The notes under the pieces were generated by a model that saw only the letters and a list, made by a program, of their open reading frames with translations, was not told the DNA's origin and made no database searches. 6,918 bases of DNA from Rhizobacter sp. (GTDB lineage Bacteria > Pseudomonadota > Gammaproteobacteria > Burkholderiales > Burkholderiaceae_C): NCBI GenBank assembly GCA_025351675.1, contig JANXVK010000534.1, forward strand, positions 1 to 6,918, given 5' to 3'. Of the stretch, positions 1 to 6,918 are shown piece after piece. Every line of letters begins with the position of its first letter. Within the stretch, counting starts at the first letter, position 1. The position numbers and the translations under genes were made by a program.

Positions 1-1954
1 GCCAGCGCGCTTCCAGCGCTTCGATCTCGTCGCCGATCTGCTTCAGGCGCTTGCCTTGTTCCGCGCGTTGCGGGGGCGTGAGATTCGCGGCGGTCATCGT
101 CGCTTCGAGCGCATCGCGATCACTGACCAGCACGCCCATGCGGTTGTCGACGCTGTTCAGCTCCTTGCGCAACGGCTTCAGCTCATCGCTGCGCTGCTGG
201 CGCATCGCCGCGTCGGCCTTGCGGTCGTTGCCGCGCGCCGGCATTGCGGATGGCACCGCTGGCGCCGGGGCAGGAGTCGGTGCAGGCGCCGTCGCGGCCG
301 CGGCGTCGCGCTTGCGCTTCGCCTTGTCGCCTTTGGCCTGTTCGCGCGAGGCTTCGCGCGATTGCTCGAGCAGCCACTTCTGGTAATCGTCGAGATCGCC
401 GTCGAAGGGCTTGACCGCGCCGTCGGTGACGAGCCAGAACTCGTCGCAGACCTCGCGCAGCAGAGCGCGGTCGTGGCTCACCAGCATCACGGTGCCCTCG
501 AACTCGTTCAGCGCCATTGAGAGCGCTTCGCGGGTCGTCAGGTCGAGGTGGTTGGTCGGCTCGTCCATCAGCAGCAGGTTGGGGCGCTGCCAGACCAGCA
601 TCGCGAGCACCAGCCGCGCCTTCTCGCCGCCCGAAAGCGTGCCGACCGCCTGCGTCACCATCTCGCCGACGAAGCGGAACGAGCCAAGAAAGTCGCGCAG
701 CTCCTGCTCGCGGCCGGCCGGGCCTTTGTCTCGCGCCAGGCGGATCATGTGCACCAGTGCGCCGTCGTCGAGCGAGAGCACGTCGAGTTCCTGCTGCGCG
801 AAGTAGCCGATCGAGAGGCCCTTGCCTTCGGTGATGTCGCCGGTCAGGCGCGGCAGGTCGCCGACGATGGTCTTGACCAGCGTCGACTTGCCTTGGCCGT
901 TGGCGCCGAGGATGCCGATGCGCTGGCCCGCCAGCACCGAGCGGTTGATGTTGTCGATGATGCGGGTCTCAAAGCCGTCGTCGGTGTGGTAGCCGCAGGC
1001 GACCTGCGAGAACGCCAGCATCGGGTTCGGCAGGTTCAGCGGTTCGCGGAACTCGAACTGGAAGTCGGCGCTGGTCAACACCGGGCCGAGCCGCTCCATG
1101 CGCGCGAGCGCCTTGACGCGGCTTTGCGCCTGCTTCGCCTTGCTGGCCTTGGCCTTGAACCGGTCGATGAACTTCTGCAGGTGGGCGATGCGTTCCTGCT
1201 GCTTCTGGTAGCCCGCGGCGGCCTGCGTCAGCCGCTCGGCGCGCATCTCCTCGAAGGCGGTGTAGTTGCCGGTGTAGCGCGTCAGCTTGGTCTCGTCGAG
1301 GTGCAGCGTGACGTTGGTGATCGCGTCGAGAAACTCGCGGTCGTGGCTGATGACGATCATCGTGCCTTCATATTTCTTCAACCAAGCCTCGAGCCAGACG
1401 AGAGCGTCGAGGTCGAGGTGATTCGTCGGCTCGTCGAGCAGCATCAGGTCGGCCGGGCACATCAGCGCGCGGGCGAGCTGCAGGCGCATGCGCCAGCCGC
1501 CGGAGAAGCTGTTGACCGGCGAATCGAGCTCGGCGGGCTTGAAGCCCAGGCCCTGCAGCATCGCCTGCGCGCGGGGGCGAGCCTCGAAGCCGCCGGCTTC
1601 GGCGATCGCCTGGTGGGCGTCGCCCATCGCGTGGCCGTCATCGTCGAGCTCGGCCTGCACCAGCTGGGCCTGCGCTTCCATCAGGCGGGTGTCGCCCTCG
1701 AGCACGAAATCGGTTGCGCCCTGATCGGTTTCGGGCATTTCTTGGGCGACTTCGCCGATGCGCCAGCGCGGCGGCATGCTCACGTCGCCCGCGTCGGATT
1801 GCAGGCGCTTGGTGATCAGCGAGAACAGCGACGACTTGCCGGCGCCGTTGCGGCCGACCAGGCCGACGTTTTCGCCGGGCTGCAGCGTGACGCTCGCCTG
1901 GTTGAGCACGAGCTTGACGCCGCGGCGCAGGGAGACTTGGTTCAGTACGAGCAT
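1..1954 (-). CDS. yheS: YheS-type ABC-F ATPase, 3' end cut by window edge
   Basis: ABC-F proteins are soluble twin-ATPase proteins without membrane domains; family members bind the ribosomal E site and help stalled or difficult translation. I translated 651 codons from ATG at 1954-1952 to the window edge. ATPase domain 1 has a Walker A (G34-S41, GRNGAGKS), a signature FSGGW (150-154), Walker B MLLDEP with Glu175, and His204. The inter-domain linker (about 240-290) is Lys/Arg-rich, with a KAKQAQSR stretch typical of ABC-F. Domain 2 has Walker A 350-358, LSGGEK 440-445 and LLMDEP with Glu465. Both catalytic glutamates are intact. A basic and Ala/Pro-rich spacer (about 540-575) leads to a predicted C-terminal coiled coil. 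The sequence aligns from memory with E. coli YheS (637 aa) along its whole length, so only about 15-20 residues should be missing. A weak TAGG lies 8 bases before the start. Other ABC-F members such as Uup fit less well. Confidence 0.93.
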   Translation of the reverse strand, partial: MLVLNQVSLRRGVKLVLNQASVTLQPGENVGLVGRNGAGKSSLFSLITKRLQSDAGDVSMPPRWRIGEVAQEMPETDQGATDFVLEGDTRLMEAQAQLVQAELDDDGHAMGDAHQAIAEAGGFEARPRAQAMLQGLGFKPAELDSPVNSFSGGWRMRLQLARALMCPADLMLLDEPTNHLDLDALVWLEAWLKKYEGTMIVISHDREFLDAITNVTLHLDETKLTRYTGNYTAFEEMRAERLTQAAAGYQKQQERIAHLQKFIDRFKAKASKAKQAQSRVKALARMERLGPVLTSADFQFEFREPLNLPNPMLAFSQVACGYHTDDGFETRIIDNINRSVLAGQRIGILGANGQGKSTLVKTIVGDLPRLTGDITEGKGLSIGYFAQQELDVLSLDDGALVHMIRLARDKGPAGREQELRDFLGSFRFVGEMVTQAVGTLSGGEKARLVLAMLVWQRPNLLLMDEPTNHLDLTTREALSMALNEFEGTVMLVSHDRALLREVCDEFWLVTDGAVKPFDGDLDDYQKWLLEQSREASREQAKGDKAKRKRDAAAATAPAPTPAPAPAVPSAMPARGNDRKADAAMRQQRSDELKPLRKELNSVDNRMGVLVSDRDALEATMTAANLTPPQRAEQGKRLKQIGDEIEALEARW

Positions 1955-1980
1955 GGAATAGGCCTAAATCAGGAAAGAAC

Positions 1981-2046
1981 CGCAGGCCAGCGCCGGGCCG
2001 CCCCAAGCGGCCTGCGCTCCCCGCGGGGGATGACGCCGAAGGCGTC
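1981..2046. repeat. GC-rich intergenic inverted-repeat element
   Basis: Most of the 105-base gap between prmB and yheS consists of nested inverted repeats. The arms 1981-1988 (CGCAGGCC) and 2009-2016 (GGCCTGCG) are perfect 8-base complements. Inside them lies a competing stem, GGCCGC 1996-2001 with GCGGCC 2007-2012 (5-base loop). Next comes TCCCC 2018-2022 with GGGGA 2026-2030 (3-base loop), then GACGCC 2032-2037 with GGCGTC 2041-2046 (3-base loop). There is no T-rich run after the last hairpin in the transcribed direction, so this is not a classic intrinsic terminator. The composition resembles the dispersed intergenic repeats I recall from Rubrivivax/Leptothrix/Comamonadaceae-type genomes; that assignment is from memory. 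It could stabilise or process the mRNA between prmB and yheS. Confidence 0.6.
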
Positions 2047-2059
2047 CAGGGGCAAGCAT

Positions 2060-2947
2060 CTAGGACCAGCGGTATTTCGAGAGGGAATCGTGCGTGACGA
2101 GCAGCACCTCGTCATCACCAGCGCTCGTTTCGAGCCACGCCACCTCGAGCCGGCGGAACGCATGCTCGAAATGGGCTCGCTCGTTGCCGATCTCGAGCAC
2201 CAGCACCGCGCCGGCCGTCATGTGCTGGGTCGCCCCGCGCAGGATGCGGCGGATCAGATCCATGCCGTCGTCGCCACCGGCCAGCGCGAGCGCCGGCTCG
2301 GCCCGGTACTCGGGCGGCAGCGCCTGCATGCTTTGCGAGTTCACATACGGCGGGTTGCACAGGATCAGGTCATAGGGCCCGCGCACGGCCGCGAGCAGGT
2401 CGGAGTGCATCAGGGTGATGCGCTTGCCCATGTTGTGCTTGTCGACGTTGACGCGCGCGACCGCGAGCGCGTTTTCGGAGATGTCGGCCGCGTCGACCGT
2501 CACCTCGGGGTACGCCATCGCCGCGATCACCGCGAGGCTGCCGTTGCCAGTGCACAGATCCAGCACCTTGTGCGTCGTGTCGCTGAGCCATGCGTCGAGC
2601 GTGCCGTGGTTCTCGCCGTCGGCCAGCAACTCGGCGATGAAAGAGCGCGGCACGATGCTGCGCTCGTCGACATAGAACGGCACGTTCTGCAGCCAGGCTT
2701 CCTTCGTCAGGTAGGCCGCGGGCTGACGCGTCTCGATGCGCTGCGTGATCAACGCCTCGGCCTTGGCCTGCTCGTCGGCGCCCAGCTCGTTCTTCGCCTT
2801 CGCTTCGAGCGCGTCCATCGGCAAGCCCAGCGACCACAGCACCAGCCAGGCCGCTTCATCGAAGGCGTTGCCGGTGCCGTGCCCAAACGAAACGCCCGCC
2901 TGTTTGAGGCGGGCGCTCTGCGCGGTGATCAGCTCTATCAAGGTCAT
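2060..2947 (-). CDS. prmB: 50S ribosomal protein L3 N5-glutamine methyltransferase PrmB
   Basis: PrmB transfers a methyl group from S-adenosylmethionine to a glutamine side chain of ribosomal protein L3 during ribosome assembly in the cytoplasm. The product is 295 residues (E. coli PrmB is about 310). An N-terminal helical domain spans about 1-100. The VPRS segment (99-102) precedes the Rossmann methyltransferase core, with SAM-binding motif [12 protein letters not shown] (130-140), an acidic DAADIS segment (152-157) and the NPPY motif (198-201) that binds the target glutamine amide. The sequence after NPPY ([18 protein letters not shown], 211-228) matches PrmB better than the release-factor enzyme PrmC. 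The ATG overlaps the dapE stop as ATGA (2944-2947), and I see no Shine-Dalgarno sequence before it, so translation probably depends on ribosomes finishing dapE. The stop is TAG at 2062-2060. A terminator-like hairpin lies in codons 11-18. Confidence 0.95.
   Translation of the reverse strand: MTLIELITAQSARLKQAGVSFGHGTGNAFDEAAWLVLWSLGLPMDALEAKAKNELGADEQAKAEALITQRIETRQPAAYLTKEAWLQNVPFYVDERSIVPRSFIAELLADGENHGTLDAWLSDTTHKVLDLCTGNGSLAVIAAMAYPEVTVDAADISENALAVARVNVDKHNMGKRITLMHSDLLAAVRGPYDLILCNPPYVNSQSMQALPPEYRAEPALALAGGDDGMDLIRRILRGATQHMTAGAVLVLEIGNERAHFEHAFRRLEVAWLETSAGDDEVLLVTHDSLSKYRWS
2885..2915 (-). terminator. terminator-like hairpin inside the start of prmB
   Basis: Read in the transcribed direction, CGCCCGCC (2915-2908) and GGCGGGCG (2900-2893) form a perfect 8-base GC-rich stem with a 7-base loop, followed at once by TTTCGTTT (2892-2885). 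This has the form of an intrinsic terminator, with a T-run broken by CG. It starts 28 bases after the dapE stop codon but lies within the prmB frame (about codons 11-21), so it is coding sequence as well. If functional it would act as an attenuator relieved by ribosomes translating prmB. It may equally be a chance product of the codons for ARLKQAG. Confidence 0.35.
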
Positions 2948-4095
2948 GTCAACAGGCGCACCAGCGTGTCGCGGTAGATGTTTTTCAGCGGGTCGAGGCT
3001 CGCGACCTCGACCCGTTCGTCGATTTTGTGGATCGTTGCGTTCAATGGCCCGAACTCGATGACCTGGGGGCAGATCTTGGCGATGAAGCGGCCGTCGGAG
3101 GTGCCACCGGTGGTCGAGAGTTCGGGAGCAAAGCCGGTTTCAGCGCGGATCGCCGCCGACAGCGCCTCGCTCAAATCGCCGATCGGCGTCAGGAACGGTT
3201 CGCCGCCCAGCGTCCACGCAAGCTCGTATTTTAGGCCGTGGCGGTCGAGCAGCGCGTGAACGCCTGCTTTGAGCGATTCCGGCGTCGATTCGGTCGAGAA
3301 GCGGAAGTTGAATTCGAGCGTCGCGTCACCCGGGATCACGTTGCCCGCGCCGGTGCCGGCGTGGAGGTTCGACATCTGCCAGCTGGTCGGCGGGAACCAG
3401 GCGTTGCCTTCGTCCCAGCGCACAGCGACGAGTTCGGCGAGTGCCGGGGCAACGAGGTGAATCGGGTTCTTCGCCAAATGCGGGTAGGCGATGTGGCCCT
3501 GCACACCGATCACGCGCAACTTGCCCGACAGTGTGCCGCGCCGGCCGTTCTTGATCATGTCGCCGAGCGCGTCGACCGAGGTCGGCTCGCCGACGATGCA
3601 GTAATCGAGCCGCTCGCCGCGTTCGCGCAGCCAGTCGCAGACCTTGACGGTGCCATCGACCGCCGGCCCTTCTTCGTCGCTGGTCAGCAGGAACGCGACC
3701 GAACCCGGGTGATCGGGCCAGGCCGCGACGAATTCTTCGACCGCGACCACCATCGCCGCGATCGAGGTCTTCATGTCGGCGGCGCCGCGGCCGTAGAGCT
3801 GGCCGTCGCGGTGGGTGGGCACGAACGGGTCGCTGGTCCATTGCGCGAGGGGCCCGGTCGGCACCACGTCGGTGTGGCCGACGAACACCAGCAGCTTGCC
3901 GGCAGCACCGGCGCGCCCGCGGCGCACCGCCCACAGGTTCAGCACGCGCGCGCCTCCGGGGCCGTGTTCGAGGGCGTGCAACTCGAAACCCAATGGCGCC
4001 AGCCGATCGCGGATCAGCGCCTGGCAGCCACCGTCGTCAGGCGTCACCGAACGGCGCGAGATCAGCTGTTCGGCGAGCTGCAGCGTGCGCGACAT
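2944..4095 (-). CDS. dapE: Succinyl-diaminopimelate desuccinylase DapE
   Basis: DapE is a di-zinc M20-family hydrolase that removes succinate from N-succinyl-LL-diaminopimelate to give LL-diaminopimelate, the last step of the succinylase branch toward lysine and peptidoglycan. The product is 383 residues, normal for the family (about 375-385). Metal ligands and catalytic residues are all present: His74 and Asp76 in GHTDVVPTG, Asp107 in GRGAADMK, Glu141 (catalytic) and Glu142 in SDEEGPA, Glu170 in VGEPT, and His356 in NATIHKIDE. They sit at a constant offset of seven from the Haemophilus influenzae numbering I recall. The dimerisation domain lies at about 185-295. [11 protein letters not shown] (327-337) is also family-typical. 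The start at 4095 lies 18 bases after the pilus ATPase stop, with AGAGG 11 bases upstream. The TGA stop overlaps the prmB start. Argininosuccinate-type or ArgE-like M20 enzymes are unlikely given the motif detail and the dap neighbours. Confidence 0.97.
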   Translation of the reverse strand: MSRTLQLAEQLISRRSVTPDDGGCQALIRDRLAPLGFELHALEHGPGGARVLNLWAVRRGRAGAAGKLLVFVGHTDVVPTGPLAQWTSDPFVPTHRDGQLYGRGAADMKTSIAAMVVAVEEFVAAWPDHPGSVAFLLTSDEEGPAVDGTVKVCDWLRERGERLDYCIVGEPTSVDALGDMIKNGRRGTLSGKLRVIGVQGHIAYPHLAKNPIHLVAPALAELVAVRWDEGNAWFPPTSWQMSNLHAGTGAGNVIPGDATLEFNFRFSTESTPESLKAGVHALLDRHGLKYELAWTLGGEPFLTPIGDLSEALSAAIRAETGFAPELSTTGGTSDGRFIAKICPQVIEFGPLNATIHKIDERVEVASLDPLKNIYRDTLVRLLT

Positions 4096-4113
4096 GGGCC
4101 CGTTCGCCTCTGC

Positions 4114-5304
4114 TCAGAAGCGGCGCAGACTCGCCGAGGCGGTCGTCGCCGGCTCGGGCCGCACGTCGAGCGTGATCTCGGTGAACGTCGCCTGATCGCT
4201 CTGCTCCTCGCGCTTCGGCGTGAGGCGCGAGACCGGCGTCGTGTCGTTCTGCAGGCGCCACATCAGGTTGGTCGGCGAATCGGCGAAGGCCAAGCCCTCG
4301 TTCCGGGTGATGATGTCGGCGTTGATCAGCCGAGCCAGGTCTTGCTCGAAGGTCTGCGAGCCTTCGGCCATGGATTTCTCCATCGCCTCCTTGACACCCG
4401 AGAAGTCGCCCTTCTCGATCATCTCGGAGACGAGCTTGGTGTTGAGCATCACCTCGACCGCCGGCACCCGGCCGCCGGCGGTGGCGCGCACCAGGCGCTG
4501 CGACACGATCGACTTCAGCCCCGCAGCCAGGTCGGCGAGCAGGGCCGGGCGCGCTTCGGGCGCGTAGAACGACAGGATCCGGCCGAGCGCGTGGTAGCTG
4601 TTGTTGGCGTGCAGCGTCGACAGCACGAGGTGGCCCGAGAGGGCGTACGAGATCGCCGCCGTCATCGTCTCGCGGTCGCGGATTTCGCCGATCAGGATGC
4701 AGTCGGGCGCCTGGCGCAGCGCGTTCTTCAGGCCGATGTTCAGCGACTGCGTGTCGCGCCCGACCTCGCGCTGATTGACCACCGACTTCTTGTTGTTGAA
4801 CAGGAACTCGATCGGATCCTCGATCGTCAGGATGTGGCCGGCGAGTTGCTGGTTGCGTTGCTCCAGCATCGCCGCGAGCGTGGTGCTCTTGCCGGCGCCG
4901 GTCGCGCCGACCATCAGGATCAGGCCGCGCTTCTCGAGGACCATCGTGTTCAGGATCGCAGGCACGTTCAGGCTCTCGAGCGACGGGATCACGAACGGGA
5001 TGCAGCGAAACACCGCGGCGATCGTGCCGCGTTGCTTGAACGCGCTGAGGCGGAAGCTGCCGACGCCGGCGAGGCCGACGCCGATGTTCAGCTCGCCGGT
5101 GTCGTCGAGATCCTCAAGCTGGCCCGGCGTGAGCAGTTCGGCCAGCAGCTGGCGCGGCTGGGTGTGCGTGAGCGGCTGGTCACTGAGCTGCAGCAACTGG
5201 CCGTTGATCTTGATCAGGATCGGCGAGCTGGCCGAGAGGTACGCGTCGGACGCGCCCTTCTCCGCCATCAGCCGGAGCACGCGCTCCAAGTTTCCGCCAC
5301 TCAT
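4114..5304 (-). CDS. PilT/PilU-family type IV pilus ATPase (PilU-like)
   Basis: This is a hexameric secretion-type ATPase of the pilus-retraction group, acting at the inner-membrane base of type IV pili. From the chosen ATG (5304) it is 396 residues. The N-terminal domain (about 1-105) begins NLERVLRLMAEKGASD, the usual PilU opening. The ATPase domain carries Walker A GATGAGKST (133-141), Asp box IEDPIEF (161-167) with Glu162, Walker B CILIGEIRD (202-210) with Glu207, and His box GHLVLSTLHANN (224-235). The LNTKLVSEMIEKGDF segment (287-301), QTFEQDL (317-323) and the tail beyond 350 fit PilU rather than PilT, which has an AIRNLIRE motif not seen here. An AAAGGA site 5 bases before 5304 and family alignment favour this start; ATG 5352 would add 16 residues. 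It lies between dapD and dapE. I leave the symbol blank because the canonical pilTU pair may lie elsewhere and this may be a paralogue. Confidence 0.9.
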   Translation of the reverse strand: MSGGNLERVLRLMAEKGASDAYLSASSPILIKINGQLLQLSDQPLTHTQPRQLLAELLTPGQLEDLDDTGELNIGVGLAGVGSFRLSAFKQRGTIAAVFRCIPFVIPSLESLNVPAILNTMVLEKRGLILMVGATGAGKSTTLAAMLEQRNQQLAGHILTIEDPIEFLFNNKKSVVNQREVGRDTQSLNIGLKNALRQAPDCILIGEIRDRETMTAAISYALSGHLVLSTLHANNSYHALGRILSFYAPEARPALLADLAAGLKSIVSQRLVRATAGGRVPAVEVMLNTKLVSEMIEKGDFSGVKEAMEKSMAEGSQTFEQDLARLINADIITRNEGLAFADSPTNLMWRLQNDTTPVSRLTPKREEQSDQATFTEITLDVRPEPATTASASLRRF

Positions 5305-5410
5305 GAGTTTCCTTTCGGGCTTGGGTGCTTCCTGAACCCCGGTTCCAATCATTTCACGCTTCCGGCGCCATGTGTCGCTTGCGGCGCGGGCGCAACGGCT
5401 GCGGTCGTGA
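5305..5410 (-). other. 106-base spacer between dapD and the pilus ATPase gene
   Basis: This is the widest gap within the otherwise tight dap cluster. It contains an imperfectly GC-flanked inverted repeat TTGCG 5379-5383 / CGCAA 5391-5395 just after the dapD stop, and a short palindrome GAACC-CC-GGTTC at 5334-5345. Neither has a following T-run. I see no convincing -35/-10 pair, but the gap is large enough for an internal promoter or 5' leader. The last 48 bases are also open in frame with the ATPase gene (alternative ATG at 5352). Confidence 0.4.
5310..5315 (-). promoter_or_regulatory. Ribosome binding site of the PilU-like ATPase gene
   Basis: AAAGGA on the minus strand ends 5 bases before the ATG at 5304. 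It is the clearest Shine-Dalgarno match in the window and decides the start against the upstream ATG at 5352, whose nearest candidate (GGAAG) is weaker. Confidence 0.65.
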
Positions 5411-6244
5411 TCAGCTGCGCAGCAGCTCGTTGATGCTGGTTTTGGCGCGCGTCTCGGCCGTGACCTGCTTGACGATCACCGCGCAGTACAGGCTGTGGCT
5501 GCCGTCGGTCGCCGGCAGGTTGCCGCTGACCACGACCGAGCCCGAGGGCACGCGCCCGTAGCTCACCTCGCCGGTCATGCGGTTGTAGATCTTGGTGCTC
5601 TGGCTGATGTACACGCCCATCGAGATGACCGAGTTTTCCTCGACGATCACGCCCTCGACGACCTCGCTGCGCGCGCCGATGAAGCAGTTGTCTTCGATGA
5701 TGGTCGGGTTCGCCTGCAGCGGCTCGAGCACGCCGCCGATCCCGACGCCGCCCGACAGGTGCACGTTCTTGCCGATCTGCGCGCAGGAGCCCACGGTCGC
5801 CCAAGTGTCGACCATCGTGCCTTCGTCGACATAGGCGCCGATGTTCACGTAGCTCGGCATCAGCACCACGTTCCTGCCGATGAACGAACCGCGCCGCGCG
5901 ACCGCCGGCGGCACCACGCGCACGCCGGTGGCGCGCATCTCGTCTTCGTCGAGGTGCGCAAACTTGGTCTGCACCTTGTCGAAGAAGCCGAGGTCGCCGG
6001 CGCGCATCGTCTTGTTGTCGTTCAGGCGGAAGCTCAGCAGCACGGCCTTCTTGACCCATTGGTTCACGGTCCACTGGCCGACCCCCTGGCGTTCGGCGAC
6101 GCGCAGGCGGCCGGCGTTCAGGTCGCCGATCACGGCCTCGACCGCGGTAAAGATCTCGGGGCTGTTGGTCGCGTTGATCGAGGCGCGGCTCTCCCAGGCG
6201 AGTTCGATGGTGCTTTGCAGCTCGTGGGTGCTGGCTTGGGTCAT
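5411..6244 (-). CDS. dapD: Tetrahydrodipicolinate N-succinyltransferase DapD
   Basis: DapD uses succinyl-CoA to succinylate tetrahydrodipicolinate, the committed step of the succinylase route to diaminopimelate; it is a cytoplasmic trimer. The product is 277 residues (E. coli 274). An N-terminal helical domain (about 1-105) contains [20 protein letters not shown] (51-70). The left-handed beta-helix of hexapeptide repeats (about 115-230) includes [18 protein letters not shown] (129-146), [15 protein letters not shown] (163-177) and [14 protein letters not shown] (186-199), nearly identical to the E. coli protein as I recall it. The C-terminus INELLRS is also standard. The ATG at 6244 overlaps the dapC stop as ATGA (6241-6244) and matches the family N-terminus. 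A weak GTGAG lies 6 bases upstream, so coupling to dapC is likely. An in-frame ATG at 6313 would add 23 residues without family support. The stop is TGA at 5413-5411. Confidence 0.98.
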   Translation of the reverse strand: MTQASTHELQSTIELAWESRASINATNSPEIFTAVEAVIGDLNAGRLRVAERQGVGQWTVNQWVKKAVLLSFRLNDNKTMRAGDLGFFDKVQTKFAHLDEDEMRATGVRVVPPAVARRGSFIGRNVVLMPSYVNIGAYVDEGTMVDTWATVGSCAQIGKNVHLSGGVGIGGVLEPLQANPTIIEDNCFIGARSEVVEGVIVEENSVISMGVYISQSTKIYNRMTGEVSYGRVPSGSVVVSGNLPATDGSHSLYCAVIVKQVTAETRAKTSINELLRS

Positions 6245-6918
6245 TTTTGGCTCACAGGGATTGGATGAAAGGATCTGACAAAAAGCGCGATACGGCGCGC
6301 GGCTTCGAGGCACTCGTCGACCTCGGCGACCAGCGCGAGGCGGATACGGCCTGCGCCCGGATTTATGCCGTGGCCGTCTCGATTCAGAGAAGTGCGCGCC
6401 AGCAGGCTGCCGGGCAGCACGGCGACATTGTATTGAGCGAGCAGGGCGAGCGCGAAGGCGACCTCGTCGCCGACCTTGCGATCGATCGCGAGCTGCGAGA
6501 CATCGGCCCAGAGGTAGAAGCCCGCGTCCGGCAGCGCCACCGGCAGCACCTCGGCCAGCGCGGGCGTGACCTGCGCGAACTTGGCGCGGTACTTGTCGCG
6601 GTTCGCGATCACATGCGCCTCGTCGCTCCAGGCAGCGATGCTGGCCTGCTGCACGACCGGGCTCATCGCGCTGCCATGGTAGGTGCGGTAGAGCAGAAAC
6701 TGCTTGAGGATCGCGGCGTCGCCGGCGACGAAGCCCGAGCGCATGCCGGGCACATTGGAGCGCTTCGACAGGCTGGTGAACGCGATCAGGCGGTCGAAGC
6801 CGCGGCCCAGTTTGGTGGCCGCTTCAAGAGAACCGAGCGGTGCTTCGTCCCTGAAGTAGATCTCCGAGTAGCACTCGTCGGAGGCGATCACGAAGCCGTA
6901 CTTTTCGCTCAGCTCGAA
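6241..6918 (-). CDS. dapC: Succinyldiaminopimelate transaminase DapC, N-terminus beyond window
   Basis: DapC is a pyridoxal-phosphate class I/II aminotransferase that uses glutamate to convert N-succinyl-2-amino-6-oxopimelate to N-succinyl-LL-diaminopimelate, the step between DapD and DapE. Only the C-terminal 225 residues are visible; the family is about 400 long, so roughly 175 are off the right edge. Counting from the first visible residue, [10 protein letters not shown] (13-22) holds the Asp that contacts the cofactor pyridine nitrogen and the following Tyr. [15 protein letters not shown] (49-63) holds the Schiff-base Lys52. GRIRLAL near the end holds the Arg (193) that binds substrate carboxylate. 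The [10 protein letters not shown] and YHGSAMSP segments and the adjoining dapD point to DapC rather than a general aspartate aminotransferase. The frame is open to 6918, so an apparent GTG at 6891 is an internal valine codon and not a start. The TGA stop overlaps the dapD ATG. Confidence 0.95.
   Translation of the reverse strand, partial: FELSEKYGFVIASDECYSEIYFRDEAPLGSLEAATKLGRGFDRLIAFTSLSKRSNVPGMRSGFVAGDAAILKQFLLYRTYHGSAMSPVVQQASIAAWSDEAHVIANRDKYRAKFAQVTPALAEVLPVALPDAGFYLWADVSQLAIDRKVGDEVAFALALLAQYNVAVLPGSLLARTSLNRDGHGINPGAGRIRLALVAEVDECLEAARRIALFVRSFHPIPVSQK

Noticed and set aside
548..2977. 809-codon open frame on the plus strand across yheS and prmB
   Set aside because: It is in exact codon register with yheS and prmB (positions equal to 2 modulo 3), so it stays open because those genes avoid TTA, CTA and TCA codons. 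The 105-base gap is a multiple of three. The translation is Arg/His/Gln/Val-rich with no recognisable domain.
5358..5370. Possible sigma-54 promoter (TGGCGCCGGAAGC) before the pilus ATPase gene
   Set aside because: The GG and GC elements are 8 bases apart rather than the required 10, and the -12 element lacks TTGC.
5379..5395. TTGCG/CGCAA hairpin as a terminator for dapD
   Set aside because: It has only a 5-base stem with a 7-base loop and no T-run. Noted only as part of the spacer.
3238..5433. 731-codon open frame on the plus strand across dapE and the pilus ATPase gene
   Set aside because: It is in codon register with both minus-strand genes (1 modulo 3), the same antisense shadow effect, with no domain or start signal.
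5495..6268. 257-codon open frame on the plus strand opposite dapD
   Set aside because: It is in codon register with dapD (2 modulo 3), with a His/Asp/Ala/Val-rich shadow composition.
6245..6313. Upstream ATG at 6313 as the dapD start
   Set aside because: It would extend 23 residues back inside dapC coding sequence with no resemblance to DapD N-termini. The ATG at 6244 fits the family length and the ATGA junction.
1..6918. Mobile elements, CRISPR arrays, tRNA/rRNA genes, toxin-antitoxin or defence genes
   Set aside because: None is visible. All but about 230 bases is occupied by six housekeeping-type genes on one strand.

Overview
The window is a compact, gene-dense, GC-rich segment (by eye roughly two thirds G+C, not computed). 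All genes lie on the minus strand, so transcription runs from high to low coordinates. The proteins read most like those of a betaproteobacterium of the order Burkholderiales (Rubrivivax/Leptothrix/Methylibium-like). This rests on recalled protein resemblance, gene order and the style of the intergenic repeat, not on a search.

In transcription order the layout is: dapC (C-terminal 225 residues only, runs off the right edge); dapD, overlapping dapC by 4 bases; a 106-base spacer; a PilU-like type IV pilus ATPase gene; dapE, 18 bases further on; prmB, overlapping dapE by 4 bases; a 105-base spacer filled by a GC-rich inverted-repeat element; and a YheS-type ABC-F ATPase gene that runs off the left edge with perhaps the last 15-20 residues missing.

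DapD, DapC and DapE are the three succinylase-branch enzymes that turn tetrahydrodipicolinate into LL-diaminopimelate, the precursor of lysine and of peptidoglycan cross-links. PrmB (ribosomal protein L3 glutamine methyltransferase) and the ABC-F protein both act on the ribosome. The pilus ATPase is the functional outsider, sitting between dapD and dapE.

All catalytic motifs I could check are intact, and I see no broken gene, insertion sequence, tRNA, rRNA or CRISPR array. This is mostly a conserved housekeeping region. The points most worth a second look are a terminator-like hairpin inside the first codons of prmB, the inverted-repeat element between prmB and yheS, and the divergent PilU-like ATPase with its C-terminal tail. 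The long plus-strand open frames are explained as codon-register antisense shadows.
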